DNA from: Streptomyces carpinensis
GTDB taxonomy: Bacteria > Actinomycetota > Actinomycetes > Streptomycetales > Streptomycetaceae
Direction of reading: 5' to 3'
Length of the DNA stretch: 42,457 nucleotides
Assembly: GCF_002154505.1 (NCBI RefSeq)
Contig: NZ_MUBM01000076.1
Location: 347 to 42,803, forward strand
The notes beneath the pieces are model-generated. The model was not told where the DNA came from. It saw nothing but the letters and a program-made list of their open reading frames with translations, and did not search any database. The position numbers and the translations under genes are program-made. Shown piece by piece: positions 6,808 to 14,226 of this stretch (position 1 is its first letter; each line of letters starts with the position of its first letter).

Positions 6808-8301
6808 ATGAGCCCAGACGTCGACCTCACCGTCCCGCGAACCGGTGCCCATGCCGCCCTGAAGCGGCTGCTCGCGCTGGACTGCGGCCTGTTCCGGGTG
6901 GCGGCCGAGCGCCACTGGCCCGGCGCCGAGCCCGTGCTGCCCCGGCTGAGCCGGAGCGCGAACCACGGCGTGCTGTGGTTCGTCACGGCCGCCGCGATAG
7001 CGGCGAGCCGGACACCGCGCGCCCGCCGGGCCGCGGTCCGGGGCCTCGCCTCCCTCAGCCTGGCCTCGCTGACCATCAACACGCTCGGCAAACGCTCGGT
7101 GCGCCGCCCCCGGCCCGAGCTGGACCCGGTGCCGATCGTGCGCCGGCTCCACCGGCAGCCGATCACCACCTCCTTCCCCTCGGGTCACTCGGCCTCGGCC
7201 GCCGCGTTCGCGACCGGCGTCGCCCTGGAGTCCCGGGGCTGGGGCGCGGCGGTGGCCCCGGTCGCCTTCTCGGTGGCGGTCTCCCGCGTCTACACCGGCG
7301 TCCACTTCCCGAGCGACGTGCTGGCGGGCGCCGCGCTCGGCGCGGGGGCCGCGTTCGCCGTACGGGGCCTGGTGCCGACGCGTGCGCAGATCGCGCCCCC
7401 GGCCCGGCCGCGGGCCGCCGTGCCGGCATTGCCCGAGGGCGAGGGCCTGGTCCTCGTCACGAACAACGCCTCCGGCACCGCCGACCGGGCCCGGGCGCTG
7501 CGCGCCGCGCTGCCGAAGGCGGAGGTCGTCGTGTGCGAACCGGACGACATCCCCGCCGAGACGGAGAAGGCGGCGGGGCGCGCCCGGGTGCTCGGGGTGT
7601 GCGGCGGCGACGGCACCGTGAACACGGCCGCGCAGGCCGCGCTGCGCCACGGCCTGCCGCTGGCGGTGCTGCCCGGCGGCACGCTCAACCACTTCGCGTA
7701 CGACCTGGGTGTGGAGGACGCGCGTGACCTGGCCGGAGCCCTGGAGCGGGGCGAAGCCGTGCGGGTGGACGTGGGCCGCTTCAGCTCCGGACGCAGGCGG
7801 GGCATCTTCCTCAACACGTTCAGCCTGGGCGTGTACCCGGAGCTGGTGCGCGAGCGCGAGCGCTGGACGGACCGGATCGGCGGCTGGCCCGCCGGGGTGC
7901 TGGCGGCGGTGCGGGTGCTGCGCGCGGACCGTCATCCGCTGGAGGCGGAGTTCCAGGGGCGCCACCGCCCGCTGTGGCTGCTGTTCGCCGGCAACGGCAC
8001 CTACCACCGCATGGGGCTGGCGCCGGGCCGCCGCCTGGACCTGGCGGACGGAGTGCTCGACGTGCGAGTGGTGCACGGGGGCCGCAGGCCCGCTCTGCGG
8101 CTGCTGTCGGCGGCCCTCGCGGGCCCGCTCACCCGGTCCCCCGCGCACGCGGCGGTCCAGGTGGCCCGGCTGCGCCTGACCGGCCTGTCGCCCGGCACCC
8201 TCCTCGCCTACGACGGGGAGGTCACGGAGGTGGAGGGCGAGGTGCGGCTGGAGAAGCTGCCCGAGGCGCTGACGGTGTACCGGCCGCTGCCGGGGAGCTG
8301 A
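6808..8301 (+). CDS. Bifunctional PAP2 phosphatase / diacylglycerol-kinase-like fusion
   Basis: A 497-residue fusion of two lipid enzymes. The N-terminal PAP2 domain shows KRSVRRPRP (about 95-103), PSGH (124-127) and SRVYTGVHFPSD (159-170), the three acid-phosphatase motifs, with hydrophobic helices between them. The C-terminal half (about 212-490) is a diacylglycerol/sphingosine-kinase catalytic fold with GVCGGDGT (264-270) and LPGGTLNHFA. Together they could interconvert phosphatidate or polyprenyl phosphates and their dephosphorylated forms at the membrane. The product is inferred from family. ATG 6808 gives a complete PAP2 domain. A hairpin spans the stop codon. Confidence 0.92.
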   Translation: MSPDVDLTVPRTGAHAALKRLLALDCGLFRVAAERHWPGAEPVLPRLSRSANHGVLWFVTAAAIAASRTPRARRAAVRGLASLSLASLTINTLGKRSVRRPRPELDPVPIVRRLHRQPITTSFPSGHSASAAAFATGVALESRGWGAAVAPVAFSVAVSRVYTGVHFPSDVLAGAALGAGAAFAVRGLVPTRAQIAPPARPRAAVPALPEGEGLVLVTNNASGTADRARALRAALPKAEVVVCEPDDIPAETEKAAGRARVLGVCGGDGTVNTAAQAALRHGLPLAVLPGGTLNHFAYDLGVEDARDLAGALERGEAVRVDVGRFSSGRRRGIFLNTFSLGVYPELVRERERWTDRIGGWPAGVLAAVRVLRADRHPLEAEFQGRHRPLWLLFAGNGTYHRMGLAPGRRLDLADGVLDVRVVHGGRRPALRLLSAALAGPLTRSPAHAAVQVARLRLTGLSPGTLLAYDGEVTEVEGEVRLEKLPEALTVYRPLPGS

Positions 8302-8312
8302 TCCCCGGCAGC
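8286..8312 (+). terminator. Hairpin spanning the stop codon of the PAP2-kinase gene
   Basis: Perfect 11-bp arms GCTGCCGGGGA/TCCCCGGCAGC around a 5-nt loop that contains most of the TGA stop (8299-8301). Confidence 0.65.
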
Positions 8313-8319
8313 CGGCGCT

Positions 8320-8362
8320 CTTGGTCCACATTCTGATACGGCTATCTCATAATTCGACATGC
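8320..8362 (+). promoter_or_regulatory. A/T-rich island, probable promoter region of the methyltransferase gene
   Basis: In an otherwise GC-rich region this stretch contains TTGGTC, then TATCTC about 16 bases later, then CATAATT. Exact -35 and -10 assignment is uncertain. Confidence 0.3.
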
Positions 8363-8432
8363 GCGCGTACCGTGATCCCTACCGCCCCGGGCCGCGGGCC
8401 CGCGGGGCCAGGTGACGAGAAGGGGTACCGCC

Positions 8433-9260
8433 ATGCCGAAACCGCAGGAGACGGCCGTCTACACGCACGGGCACCACGAGTCCGTGCTGCGCTCGCACAC
8501 CTGGCGCACCGCCGCCAACTCGGCGGCCTACCTGCTCGGCTCGCTGAAGCCCCACATGAAGATCCTGGACATCGGCTGCGGACCGGGCACCATCACCGCG
8601 GACCTGGCGGAGCTGGTTCCCGACGGCCACGTCACGGGCGTCGACCGGGCGCCCGGCATCCTGGAGCAGGCTCGCGCCGCGGCCGACGGCCGGGGGCTGG
8701 ACAACGTCGACTTCGCGGTCGCGGACGTGCACGCCCTGGACTACCCGGACGACACGTTCTGCGTGGTCCACGCCCACCAGGTGCTGCAGCACGTGGGCGA
8801 CCCCGTGCAGGCGCTGCGCGAGATGCGGCGGGTGACCAAGCCGGGCGGGTTCGTCGCCGTCCGGGACGCGGACTACGCGGCGATGACCTGGTATCCCGAA
8901 GCACCCGGTCTGGAGGACTGGCTGGACCTGTACGAGCGGGTGGCCCGCGCCAACGGCGGCGAGCCCGACGCGGGACGCCGGCTGCGCTCCTGGGCGCTGG
9001 CCGCGGGATTCACGGACACCGCCGTCACGGCCACCTCCAGCACCTGGACGTACGCGACCCCGGCCGAGCGGAAGTGGTGGAGCGGCCTGTGGGCCGACCG
9101 CACCCTGGCGTCGGCCTACGCCGAGCGTGCCACCGGGGGCGGCCACGCGACCGAGGAACAACTGCGGGACGTGTCACGGGCGTGGCGCGAGTGGGGGAAG
9201 CGGGAGGACGGCTGGTTCGCCGTACTGCATGGAGAAATCCTGTGCCGCAAAGCCGCCTGA
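8433..9260 (+). CDS. Class I SAM-dependent methyltransferase
   Basis: A 275-residue UbiE/Methyltransf_25-type enzyme. Motif I ILDIGCGPGTITADLAEL is at residues 44-61. An acidic residue for the ribose follows in VTGVDRAPG, then AVADVHALDYPDDTFCVVHA (motif II/III) and the post-motif LREMRRVTKPGGFVAVRDAD. The acceptor is unknown. ATG 8433 is preferred over GTG 8412 because AGAAGGGG lies 7 bases upstream. Its nearest downstream neighbour is a 56-residue membrane peptide, separated by a hairpin. Confidence 0.9.
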   Translation: MPKPQETAVYTHGHHESVLRSHTWRTAANSAAYLLGSLKPHMKILDIGCGPGTITADLAELVPDGHVTGVDRAPGILEQARAAADGRGLDNVDFAVADVHALDYPDDTFCVVHAHQVLQHVGDPVQALREMRRVTKPGGFVAVRDADYAAMTWYPEAPGLEDWLDLYERVARANGGEPDAGRRLRSWALAAGFTDTAVTATSSTWTYATPAERKWWSGLWADRTLASAYAERATGGGHATEEQLRDVSRAWREWGKREDGWFAVLHGEILCRKAA

Positions 9261-9283
9261 TGTCCGATTCACGGGAATGATGA

Positions 9284-9302
9284 CGGGTTTACGGGAAACC
9301 CG
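9284..9302 (+). terminator. Small hairpin between the methyltransferase and membrane-peptide genes
   Basis: Perfect 7-bp arms CGGGTTT/AAACCCG with a 5-nt loop, 18 bases before the next ATG. It may end methyltransferase transcription or lie in the leader of the small gene. Confidence 0.4.
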
Positions 9303-9319
9303 CACGACAGGAGGTCGAT

Positions 9320-9490
9320 ATGGTTCCCATCCTGCTCGTACTGCTTCTGGCGCTGATTCTCTTCGGGGTCGGATTCGCGGTGAAGGTGCTCTGGTGGATC
9401 GCGTTGGCGGTCCTCGTCGTCTGGCTGCTGGGTTTCCTGGTCCGCGGGACGGCCGCAGGCGGAGGCAGGGGCCGTTGGTACAGGTGGTAG
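9320..9490 (+). CDS. Small hydrophobic membrane protein
   Basis: A 56-residue peptide starting at ATG 9320, four bases after a near-perfect ribosome-binding site (ACAGGAGGT). It begins MVPILLVLLLALILFGVGF, followed by a second hydrophobic run WWIALAVLVVWLLGFLV. A short glycine/arginine-rich basic end, GGGRGRWYRW, should face the cytoplasm. Two transmembrane helices in a hairpin are likely. This matches the small 'hydrophobic protein' often annotated in Streptomyces; its function is unknown. It is convergent with gvpK across a palindromic repeat array. Confidence 0.8.
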   Translation: MVPILLVLLLALILFGVGFAVKVLWWIALAVLVVWLLGFLVRGTAAGGGRGRWYRW

Positions 9491-9527
9491 CAGACCGTGC
9501 GTCAATTCCGGTGATTTCTGGAAAGTG

Positions 9528-9681
9528 AGCCCCGGGACCTCGGTCCCGGGGCAAATGGCAAAACAAATCCCGGGAACGGCGAACCGGGGAGAAAGCAATC
9601 CCGGGAACGACGTCCCGGGGGAAAGTGATCCCCGGAATGACGTCCCCGGGCAGGAAGTGATCCGGGACGTCATTCCCGGGG
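9528..9681. repeat. Five-unit palindromic repeat array (about 30-bp period)
   Basis: Five hairpin-forming units begin near 9529, 9568, 9599, 9629 and 9660. The first is an uninterrupted 11-bp inverted repeat (GCCCCGGGACC/GGTCCCGGGGC, 9529-9552). The third has 7-bp arms CCCGGGA/TCCCGGG (9600-9606 and 9613-9619). Units are joined by GAAAGTGATCC-like linkers. Units 4 and 5 are near-inverted copies of each other and could form one larger stem. The last unit overlaps the gvpK stop codon (9670-9672). Likely roles are bidirectional termination or mRNA stabilisation. Confidence 0.8.
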
Positions 9682-9951
9682 AAGCAGCGGTCCCAGCGGC
9701 CCGAGGTCCAGATTCAGGTCCTCGGGCCGCAGGCCGTAGCGGTCGCGCAACTCGGCCATGCGGTCCTCCAGGAGCATCAGCGTGAGGCCGATCCGCTCCT
9801 CCTGCTCCTCGGTCAGATCCCCTGTGTCGAAACGGCGCAGCGCCTGGCGCTCCATGAGCTGGCGCAGCAGTTCCACGACGGTCAGGACGAGTTTGACCAG
9901 GTCCCGCTCCACGGTGTCGGGTTCGAGGTCCAGATGCCTGCGGGGCGTCAC
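9670..9951 (-). CDS. gvpK: Gas vesicle protein GvpK
   Basis: A 93-residue GvpK, needed for gas-vesicle assembly. The conserved core LDLEPDTVERDLVKLVLTVV is near the N terminus, then LLRQLMERQALRRFDTGDLT and the EEERIGLTLMLLEDRM-type helix. It is mostly helical and soluble. It is the last gene of the cluster. Its ATG overlaps the stop of gvpS by four bases (9948-9951), which implies translational coupling. Its stop codon lies in the last hairpin of the palindromic array. Confidence 0.93.
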   Translation of the reverse strand: MTPRRHLDLEPDTVERDLVKLVLTVVELLRQLMERQALRRFDTGDLTEEQEERIGLTLMLLEDRMAELRDRYGLRPEDLNLDLGPLGPLLPRE

Positions 9952-10145
9952 GGCGATTCCTCCAAGACCTCGAAGGGGGACGGAACCTGTTCGTTCACCG
10001 AGCTGATCAAGGCGTTCAGGTCGATGCGCACGAGGTCGACGTCCGCGATGCGCAGGGTGATGTCCCCGGTGATGACGACCCCGCCGGCCAGCAGCCGGTC
10101 GAGCAGGTCGACCAGGGCGATCTCACGGCGTTCGACGACCGTCAC
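9948..10145 (-). CDS. gvpS: Gas vesicle protein GvpS (GvpA family)
   Basis: A 65-residue minimal GvpA-family protein (start MTVVERREIALVDLLDRLL). The shared core is GGVVITGDITLRIADVDLVR followed by IDLNALISSVNEQ. Family members build or cap the hydrophobic gas-vesicle shell. The GTG start at 10145 overlaps the TGA of gvpL (10142-10144) and the stop overlaps gvpK by four bases. It has no tail, unlike GvpA and GvpJ in the same cluster, so it is probably a minor shell component. Confidence 0.9.
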   Translation of the reverse strand: MTVVERREIALVDLLDRLLAGGVVITGDITLRIADVDLVRIDLNALISSVNEQVPSPFEVLEESP

Positions 10146-10927
10146 GGCACCTCCTGCTGCGGCAGCTCGCCCGCGAAGGAGTAAGCGGCCCAGGGACCGG
10201 TGAGCTCCACACGCAGCCCCGGGGCGTCGTCCTTCGTCCGGTCCACGAGTTCCACGAACTCCTCGGAATGGCCGCGCGGCACGAGATAGGCGGCATTGAG
10301 CACGTTCCGTCCGGCGGCGCCGGAGAGGGTGGCGTTCTGCGGGGCGTGCAGCCGGGAGTCCTCGGCGAACGCGGAGAGTTTCTCGTGCAGCCGGGTCGCG
10401 AACGTCTCGGCCTTCTGCCACACGTCCTCGCGGGCCATGGTCTGCTGCCGCCGCCGGCGCAGATAGTCCCGGCCGGACGCGGCCTTCGGCCCGGTCTCCG
10501 CGGGCGAAGCCTCCGCCTCCTGAGGCTGCTCGGTCTCCAGATAGACCTTCACCCCCCACTCCACGCGCCCCTGGAGCCGTTCCAGGGTGGCGCGGATGTG
10601 CTCCTCACGGGACTCGATCATGCTGCGCACCCCGCTGTCGTCCCGGAACACGGTGGCCATCCGCAGCGGCAGCGGGGTGGTGACGACGGTGAGCGCGTCG
10701 ATCACGCCCTGGTGGGCGCGGGCGGTGGCGGCGAGCCAGTCCAGGTCCTCCAGATGGGTGCGCAGCGGCTCCTCCGAGAAGTCCCGCTCCGGTACCTCGC
10801 TGACGACGGCGACCAGGCCGTGATGGGTGAGCATCTTGGCCGGGGCCCCCGCCACTCCGGTCAGCTGCGCCTGGAGGGGCGCGCCGAGGGGGCGGCAGAC
10901 GGCGTACACGTACCGCAGTCCGGTCAT
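10142..10927 (-). CDS. gvpL: Gas vesicle protein GvpL (GvpL/GvpF family)
   Basis: A 261-residue GvpL/GvpF family protein. The N terminus TGLRYVYAVCRPLG is the first beta strand of the family. A middle part carries the conserved ERDFSEEPLRTHLEDLDWLA and LPLRMATVFRDD segments. The C terminus NVLNAAYLVPRGHSEEFVE leads to a strand ending FAGELPQQEVP. These accessory proteins are thought to help assemble GvpA. The ATG overlaps the gvpJ stop by four bases. Confidence 0.93.
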   Translation of the reverse strand: MTGLRYVYAVCRPLGAPLQAQLTGVAGAPAKMLTHHGLVAVVSEVPERDFSEEPLRTHLEDLDWLAATARAHQGVIDALTVVTTPLPLRMATVFRDDSGVRSMIESREEHIRATLERLQGRVEWGVKVYLETEQPQEAEASPAETGPKAASGRDYLRRRRQQTMAREDVWQKAETFATRLHEKLSAFAEDSRLHAPQNATLSGAAGRNVLNAAYLVPRGHSEEFVELVDRTKDDAPGLRVELTGPWAAYSFAGELPQQEVP

Positions 10928-11274
10928 GGGGCCTCCTTCGGGTGGGTGTGGGCGCGACCGGTGCCCTGCTCCAGTTCCTCCAGCCGGGCCAGGCGCTCGC
11001 GCAACTCGGCGTTCTCCTTCGCGAGCTCGTCACGCCGGGCCCGTGAGGACAGCGCCGGGTCGCTCTCCCACCAGTCGATGCCCATCTCCTTGGCCTTGTC
11101 GACGGAGGCGACGACCAGCCGGAGCTTGACGGTCAGCAGTTCGATGTCGAGCAGGTTGATCCGGATGTCGCCCGCGATGACGATCCCCTTGTCGAGCACC
11201 CTCTCGAGGATGTCGGCGAGGTTGGCACCGCTGCCCGGACCGTACGGTTCGGGCAGCCGGCTCGGCGTCGTCAT
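10924..11274 (-). CDS. gvpJ: Gas vesicle protein GvpJ (GvpA family)
   Basis: A 116-residue GvpA paralogue. The shell-type core (about residues 18-65) is LADILERVLDKGIVIAGDIR then LLDIELLTVKLRLVVASVDK. A charged helical tail with a coiled-coil look (ELAKENAELRERLARLEELE) follows. GvpJ is regarded as a minor or tip component. The ATG overlaps the gvpZ stop by four bases and the stop overlaps gvpL. Confidence 0.92.
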   Translation of the reverse strand: MTTPSRLPEPYGPGSGANLADILERVLDKGIVIAGDIRINLLDIELLTVKLRLVVASVDKAKEMGIDWWESDPALSSRARRDELAKENAELRERLARLEELEQGTGRAHTHPKEAP

Positions 11275-12428
11275 CGGCGGCTCCCGCCCTGCGCGTACTC
11301 GTACTCGTCGTCGTGCTCTCCTTCGGCCTCATCCTCGGGATACTCGTCCTCCGAGGACCTGCCGCGGCCTTCCGCCTCCTCCCCTTCTTCTTCCCCCTCT
11401 TCCTCTCCGTCCTCGTCCTCGCCTTCCTCTTCTTCCTCGTACTCGCCCTCGCCGTCCTCCTCGTAGGGCTCCTCCTCTTCCTCCTCGTCCTCGTAGGAGG
11501 CCTCCTCCTCGTCCGGCTCTTCGGAAGCCTCGCGCTCCTCCTCCGCGACCGCGTCCTCGTGGCTGCGGACGACCTCGCTGTCACGGATCTCTCCGCGCCA
11601 GCTGTCCTCCGCCTCTCCCTTCATGGTGATGAAGCGGGCGAAGTTCTTCAGGTCGAGCCGTGCGCGGCGGCCCTGGGCGCGCCAGATGTTGCCGGTCTTC
11701 TCGAAAAGGCCGCTCGGGTAGTACTCCATGACCAGGAGGACGCGGGTGAGGTTGTCCCCGAGCGGGTGGAAGGAGACGACACCCTTGGTAGTGCCCTTGG
11801 CGCCCTCCGACGTCCACTGGATGCGGTAGTCGGGGATCTGCTCGGTGGTGGTGGCCTTCCAGCTGCGGTTGGACCAGAAGACCTTCGCCTGCCAGTCCGA
11901 GTGGGTGTCGTCGGCCTTGCTGGCGCTCTTCACGCCCTTGGCAAAGGTGCTGAAGTCCTGGTACTGGGTCCACTGGTCGTAGGCGGTGCGTACCGGCACG
12001 CCCACGTCGATGAACTCCATGATGACGGTGGGCTTGTTGCCTCCGCGGCCCTTGCGCTTGCCCTTGCCCCCACCCAGATTCGACAGCGTGTCCTTCACCT
12101 TGTCCTTGGCGCGCGAGCCGCCGATCTCCAGCGCGGAGCGCACCGGACCCTTGCCCTCGGCGAGCTTGCGGCCGGCATCGAGGGCCAGCTTGGCGAACCC
12201 CGGGCTGTTGCCCTCGGCGATGTCGCTGAGCTTGCCGGTGGTCTCACCGAGCTTGCGGCCGAAGCCGGCCAGCAGTCGCTCGGCCTGTGCGACGGCGTAC
12301 TCCTGCGCCTCCGCCTTGAGCCGGTCGGCGGCCTCGCTGTGGGCCAGCACGGCCAGCGGGCTCTCCTTCGACGCCGCGCCCGCCGCCCGGCCGGCGGCGG
12401 ACTTCGCGGATCGTAGGGCCTCGGTCAT
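11271..12428 (-). CDS. gvpZ: Gas-vesicle-associated GvpZ (SRPBCC domain with acidic tail)
   Basis: A 385-residue protein in three parts. Residues 1-125 are a helical, lysine-rich region (KLSDIAEGNSPGFAKLALDA). About 133-280 form an SRPBCC/cyclase-dehydrase fold (VIMEFIDVGVPVRTAYDQW, VFWSNRSWKATTTEQIPDYR, GVVSFHPLGDNLTRVLLVME). From about 295 the C-terminal tail is almost entirely Glu/Asp. The tail is the source of the long pyrimidine-rich plus-strand tract at 11320-11560. The name follows its position in the Streptomyces order gvpOAFGYZJLSK. The function is unknown; ligand binding by the SRPBCC fold is inference. Start and stop overlap gvpY and gvpJ by four bases. Confidence 0.85.
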   Translation of the reverse strand: MTEALRSAKSAAGRAAGAASKESPLAVLAHSEAADRLKAEAQEYAVAQAERLLAGFGRKLGETTGKLSDIAEGNSPGFAKLALDAGRKLAEGKGPVRSALEIGGSRAKDKVKDTLSNLGGGKGKRKGRGGNKPTVIMEFIDVGVPVRTAYDQWTQYQDFSTFAKGVKSASKADDTHSDWQAKVFWSNRSWKATTTEQIPDYRIQWTSEGAKGTTKGVVSFHPLGDNLTRVLLVMEYYPSGLFEKTGNIWRAQGRRARLDLKNFARFITMKGEAEDSWRGEIRDSEVVRSHEDAVAEEEREASEEPDEEEASYEDEEEEEEPYEEDGEGEYEEEEEGEDEDGEEEGEEEGEEAEGRGRSSEDEYPEDEAEGEHDDEYEYAQGGSRR

Positions 12429-13192
12429 CGCTCACCGCCACCCTTCGGCAGCCGGGACCGGACAGCGCGACTCGCGCCACCGGCCGCGGCCGTGGTCTTC
12501 TCGGCCGTCCTGCGGCCCTGAGTCCTCTGCGCCGCCGCCTTCTTGGCGGGGGCCTTCTTGCCCGGCTTCTTCGCCGCTTCCCTGCCCGGCGCGCCGGCCT
12601 GTGCCTTCTTCGCGGTCTTCTGCGCAGGAGCCTTCTTCGCGCCTTCCTTCCTCGGGGGTGCCTTCGTGCCGGCCCCCTCCCGGTCCCGCCTCTCGCGCCG
12701 TCCGGACGTCTCCGCCGACTCGTCCGTGGACTCCTGCTCCGAATCGTCGCCGGCATCGGAATCCCCGTCGGCCTCACGGCCCTCCCGGTCGTCGTAGTCG
12801 TCGTCGTACTCATCCTCGTCGCGGCCCTCGCGTCCGCCGTCCCCGGTCTCCTGCTCGCCGCCGATGTCGGGCACGACGCCCGCCAGCTGGTCGCGGACCT
12901 GCGAGGTGCGGCCGTGCAGCCGGTCGGCGAGCGCGCCCATCTGCCGTTCGACCATCGCCCCGGAGGCCGCCTTGCCGACGCCCCTCAGGTCCTGGCGCAG
13001 CTGGTCCCCGATCTCCTTGAACTGTGGGTTCTCCTTCAGCTGCTGGTTGACCAGGTCCGCCACCGCGCGCGGACCGAGATTCATCTTCTTGCCCGCCACC
13101 AGGCTGCCCACGGCGACGGCCATCTTCAGTTTCCTCGTCCGTCCCAACAGGTATCCGGCCCCTACCGCGAGGCCGAGTCCCATCCGGTTCAT
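12425..13192 (-). CDS. gvpY: Gas-vesicle-associated GvpY (basic, disordered C terminus)
   Basis: A 255-residue protein. Residues 1-40 contain a glycine-rich hydrophobic segment (MGLGLAVGAGYLLGRTRKLK). About 45-110 are amphipathic helices (LVNQQLKENPQFKEIGDQLR, MVERQMGALADRLHGRTSQV). Residues 120-170 are strongly acidic, and from about 172 the tail is Lys/Ala/Pro-rich like histone H1 (KKAPAQKTAKKAQ). Such tails are often mislabelled as DNA-binding proteins. Start and stop overlap gvpG and gvpZ by four bases. The name is by position in the cluster; the role is unknown. Confidence 0.82.
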   Translation of the reverse strand: MNRMGLGLAVGAGYLLGRTRKLKMAVAVGSLVAGKKMNLGPRAVADLVNQQLKENPQFKEIGDQLRQDLRGVGKAASGAMVERQMGALADRLHGRTSQVRDQLAGVVPDIGGEQETGDGGREGRDEDEYDDDYDDREGREADGDSDAGDDSEQESTDESAETSGRRERRDREGAGTKAPPRKEGAKKAPAQKTAKKAQAGAPGREAAKKPGKKAPAKKAAAQRTQGRRTAEKTTAAAGGASRAVRSRLPKGGGER

Positions 13193-13452
13193 CGTGCCGT
13201 CCCCTCACCCGTCCCCGCGCCACCGCGCAGGCCGATCTCCAGCCGGTCCAGAAGTTCGTCCTCCTGGCGGTCGAACTCCTCCTCGGTGATCTCTCCCGCC
13301 TCCAGCCGCTCTTCCAGCTGTGCGAGTTCGGCCCGGACGGCGGCCGGGTCGTAGTAGACCCGCTCCGCCTCACGCAGCACCTGCTTGATCACCCAGCCGC
13401 TGGCGCGCGCCGGAGCGAGCGGCAGCAGCACCACTTCCGAGAGCAGTCCCAT
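13189..13452 (-). CDS. gvpG: Gas vesicle protein GvpG
   Basis: An 87-residue GvpG. It begins MGLLSEVVLLPLAPARASGW, continues with VIKQVLREAERVYYDP, and has the charged helix LAQLEERLEAGEITEEEFDR typical of the family. GvpG is an accessory protein of gas-vesicle assembly that associates with GvpF/GvpL. It starts 3 bases after the gvpF stop and overlaps gvpY by four bases. Confidence 0.93.
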   Translation of the reverse strand: MGLLSEVVLLPLAPARASGWVIKQVLREAERVYYDPAAVRAELAQLEERLEAGEITEEEFDRQEDELLDRLEIGLRGGAGTGEGTAR

Positions 13453-13455
13453 GAC

Positions 13456-14226
13456 TCATCCCGTTCCCGCGTCGGCCCCGGCCGTGGTGCCCGCCGGCTC
13501 GGACGGGCCGGGCTCGACGAAGCTGTAGGGAGGCAACGGTCCGTTGACGCGAAGTTCCAGGTGGGGCATCTCCTGGCGGGCCTTCTCGACGGCGTCCACG
13601 AACTGCGCCGACGCGTCCCGGTCCACCAGGAACGAGGCATTGACCAGCCAGCCGGTCGACTGGGGGCCCTCGCTGATCGCGGCCGCCCCGGGCTGCAGCG
13701 CGCGGATCACCTGGGCGCCGTCCTCGGCCTCGCGGGCCTTGACCGCGTTCGCGACCATCTCGCCGAGCCGGAGCTTGTCGTCGTAACTTCCGCCGCCGGC
13801 CTGCCGGTTGGCTTCCGCCTGGGCCCGGATGTCGGGGTTCTCCGCCATCACCCGGTGCAGCACGGCCTCCTCGACATGGCTGCCCTTGACGTTGTACTCG
13901 ACCTTGCCGTCCAGCGCCCGCAGACGTTCCAGGTAGTGCTCCGCGCGTTCACCGAGAACGCTCGTGACCGTGTCGTCGTCCGGGGCGACGCTGCCGAACC
14001 GCATCGGCAGCACACAACCGGCCGCGCCGATCTCGCTGAGCACGTTCTGGTGGGCCAGCAGGTCCCTGCGCTTGGGACGCAGCTCTTCGGGCGCGTCGCT
14101 GACCACGGCCGCCAGTTCGCCCGCCTTCAGCACGCGGACCGGCAGCGGCGGGTCGCCGACGCCGGCCATACCCTCCGGCGGCGCGGGGTGCGAGGCGGCT
14201 GTGATCCCGTAGACGTAGGTGCTCAC
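13456..14226 (-). CDS. gvpF: Gas vesicle protein GvpF (GvpL/GvpF family)
   Basis: A 256-residue member of the GvpL/F family (MSTYVYGITAASHPAP). It has the conserved LPVRVLKAGELAAVVSDAPE and CVLPMRFGSVAPDDDTV segments and the YNVKGSHVEEAVLHRVM helix region. The C-terminal strand is GWLVNASFLVDRDASAQFVD. It is homologous to gvpL in this cluster but clearly diverged. Its start overlaps the gvpA stop by four bases, so its synthesis is tied to the shell protein. Confidence 0.93.
   Translation of the reverse strand: MSTYVYGITAASHPAPPEGMAGVGDPPLPVRVLKAGELAAVVSDAPEELRPKRRDLLAHQNVLSEIGAAGCVLPMRFGSVAPDDDTVTSVLGERAEHYLERLRALDGKVEYNVKGSHVEEAVLHRVMAENPDIRAQAEANRQAGGGSYDDKLRLGEMVANAVKAREAEDGAQVIRALQPGAAAISEGPQSTGWLVNASFLVDRDASAQFVDAVEKARQEMPHLELRVNGPLPPYSFVEPGPSEPAGTTAGADAGTG

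Noticed and set aside
8424..8429. GGGTAC just before the methyltransferase start as a SigB -10
   Set aside because: It lies three bases from the ATG and inside the ribosome-binding region, so it cannot position a useful transcript start.
9528..9681. The 30-bp repeat array as a CRISPR
   Set aside because: The repeats are nearly contiguous palindromes with only short conserved linkers, no unique spacers, and no cas genes nearby.
11320..11560. Polypyrimidine tract as triplex or Z-DNA element
   Set aside because: Fully explained by Glu/Asp codons of the GvpZ acidic tail on the other strand.
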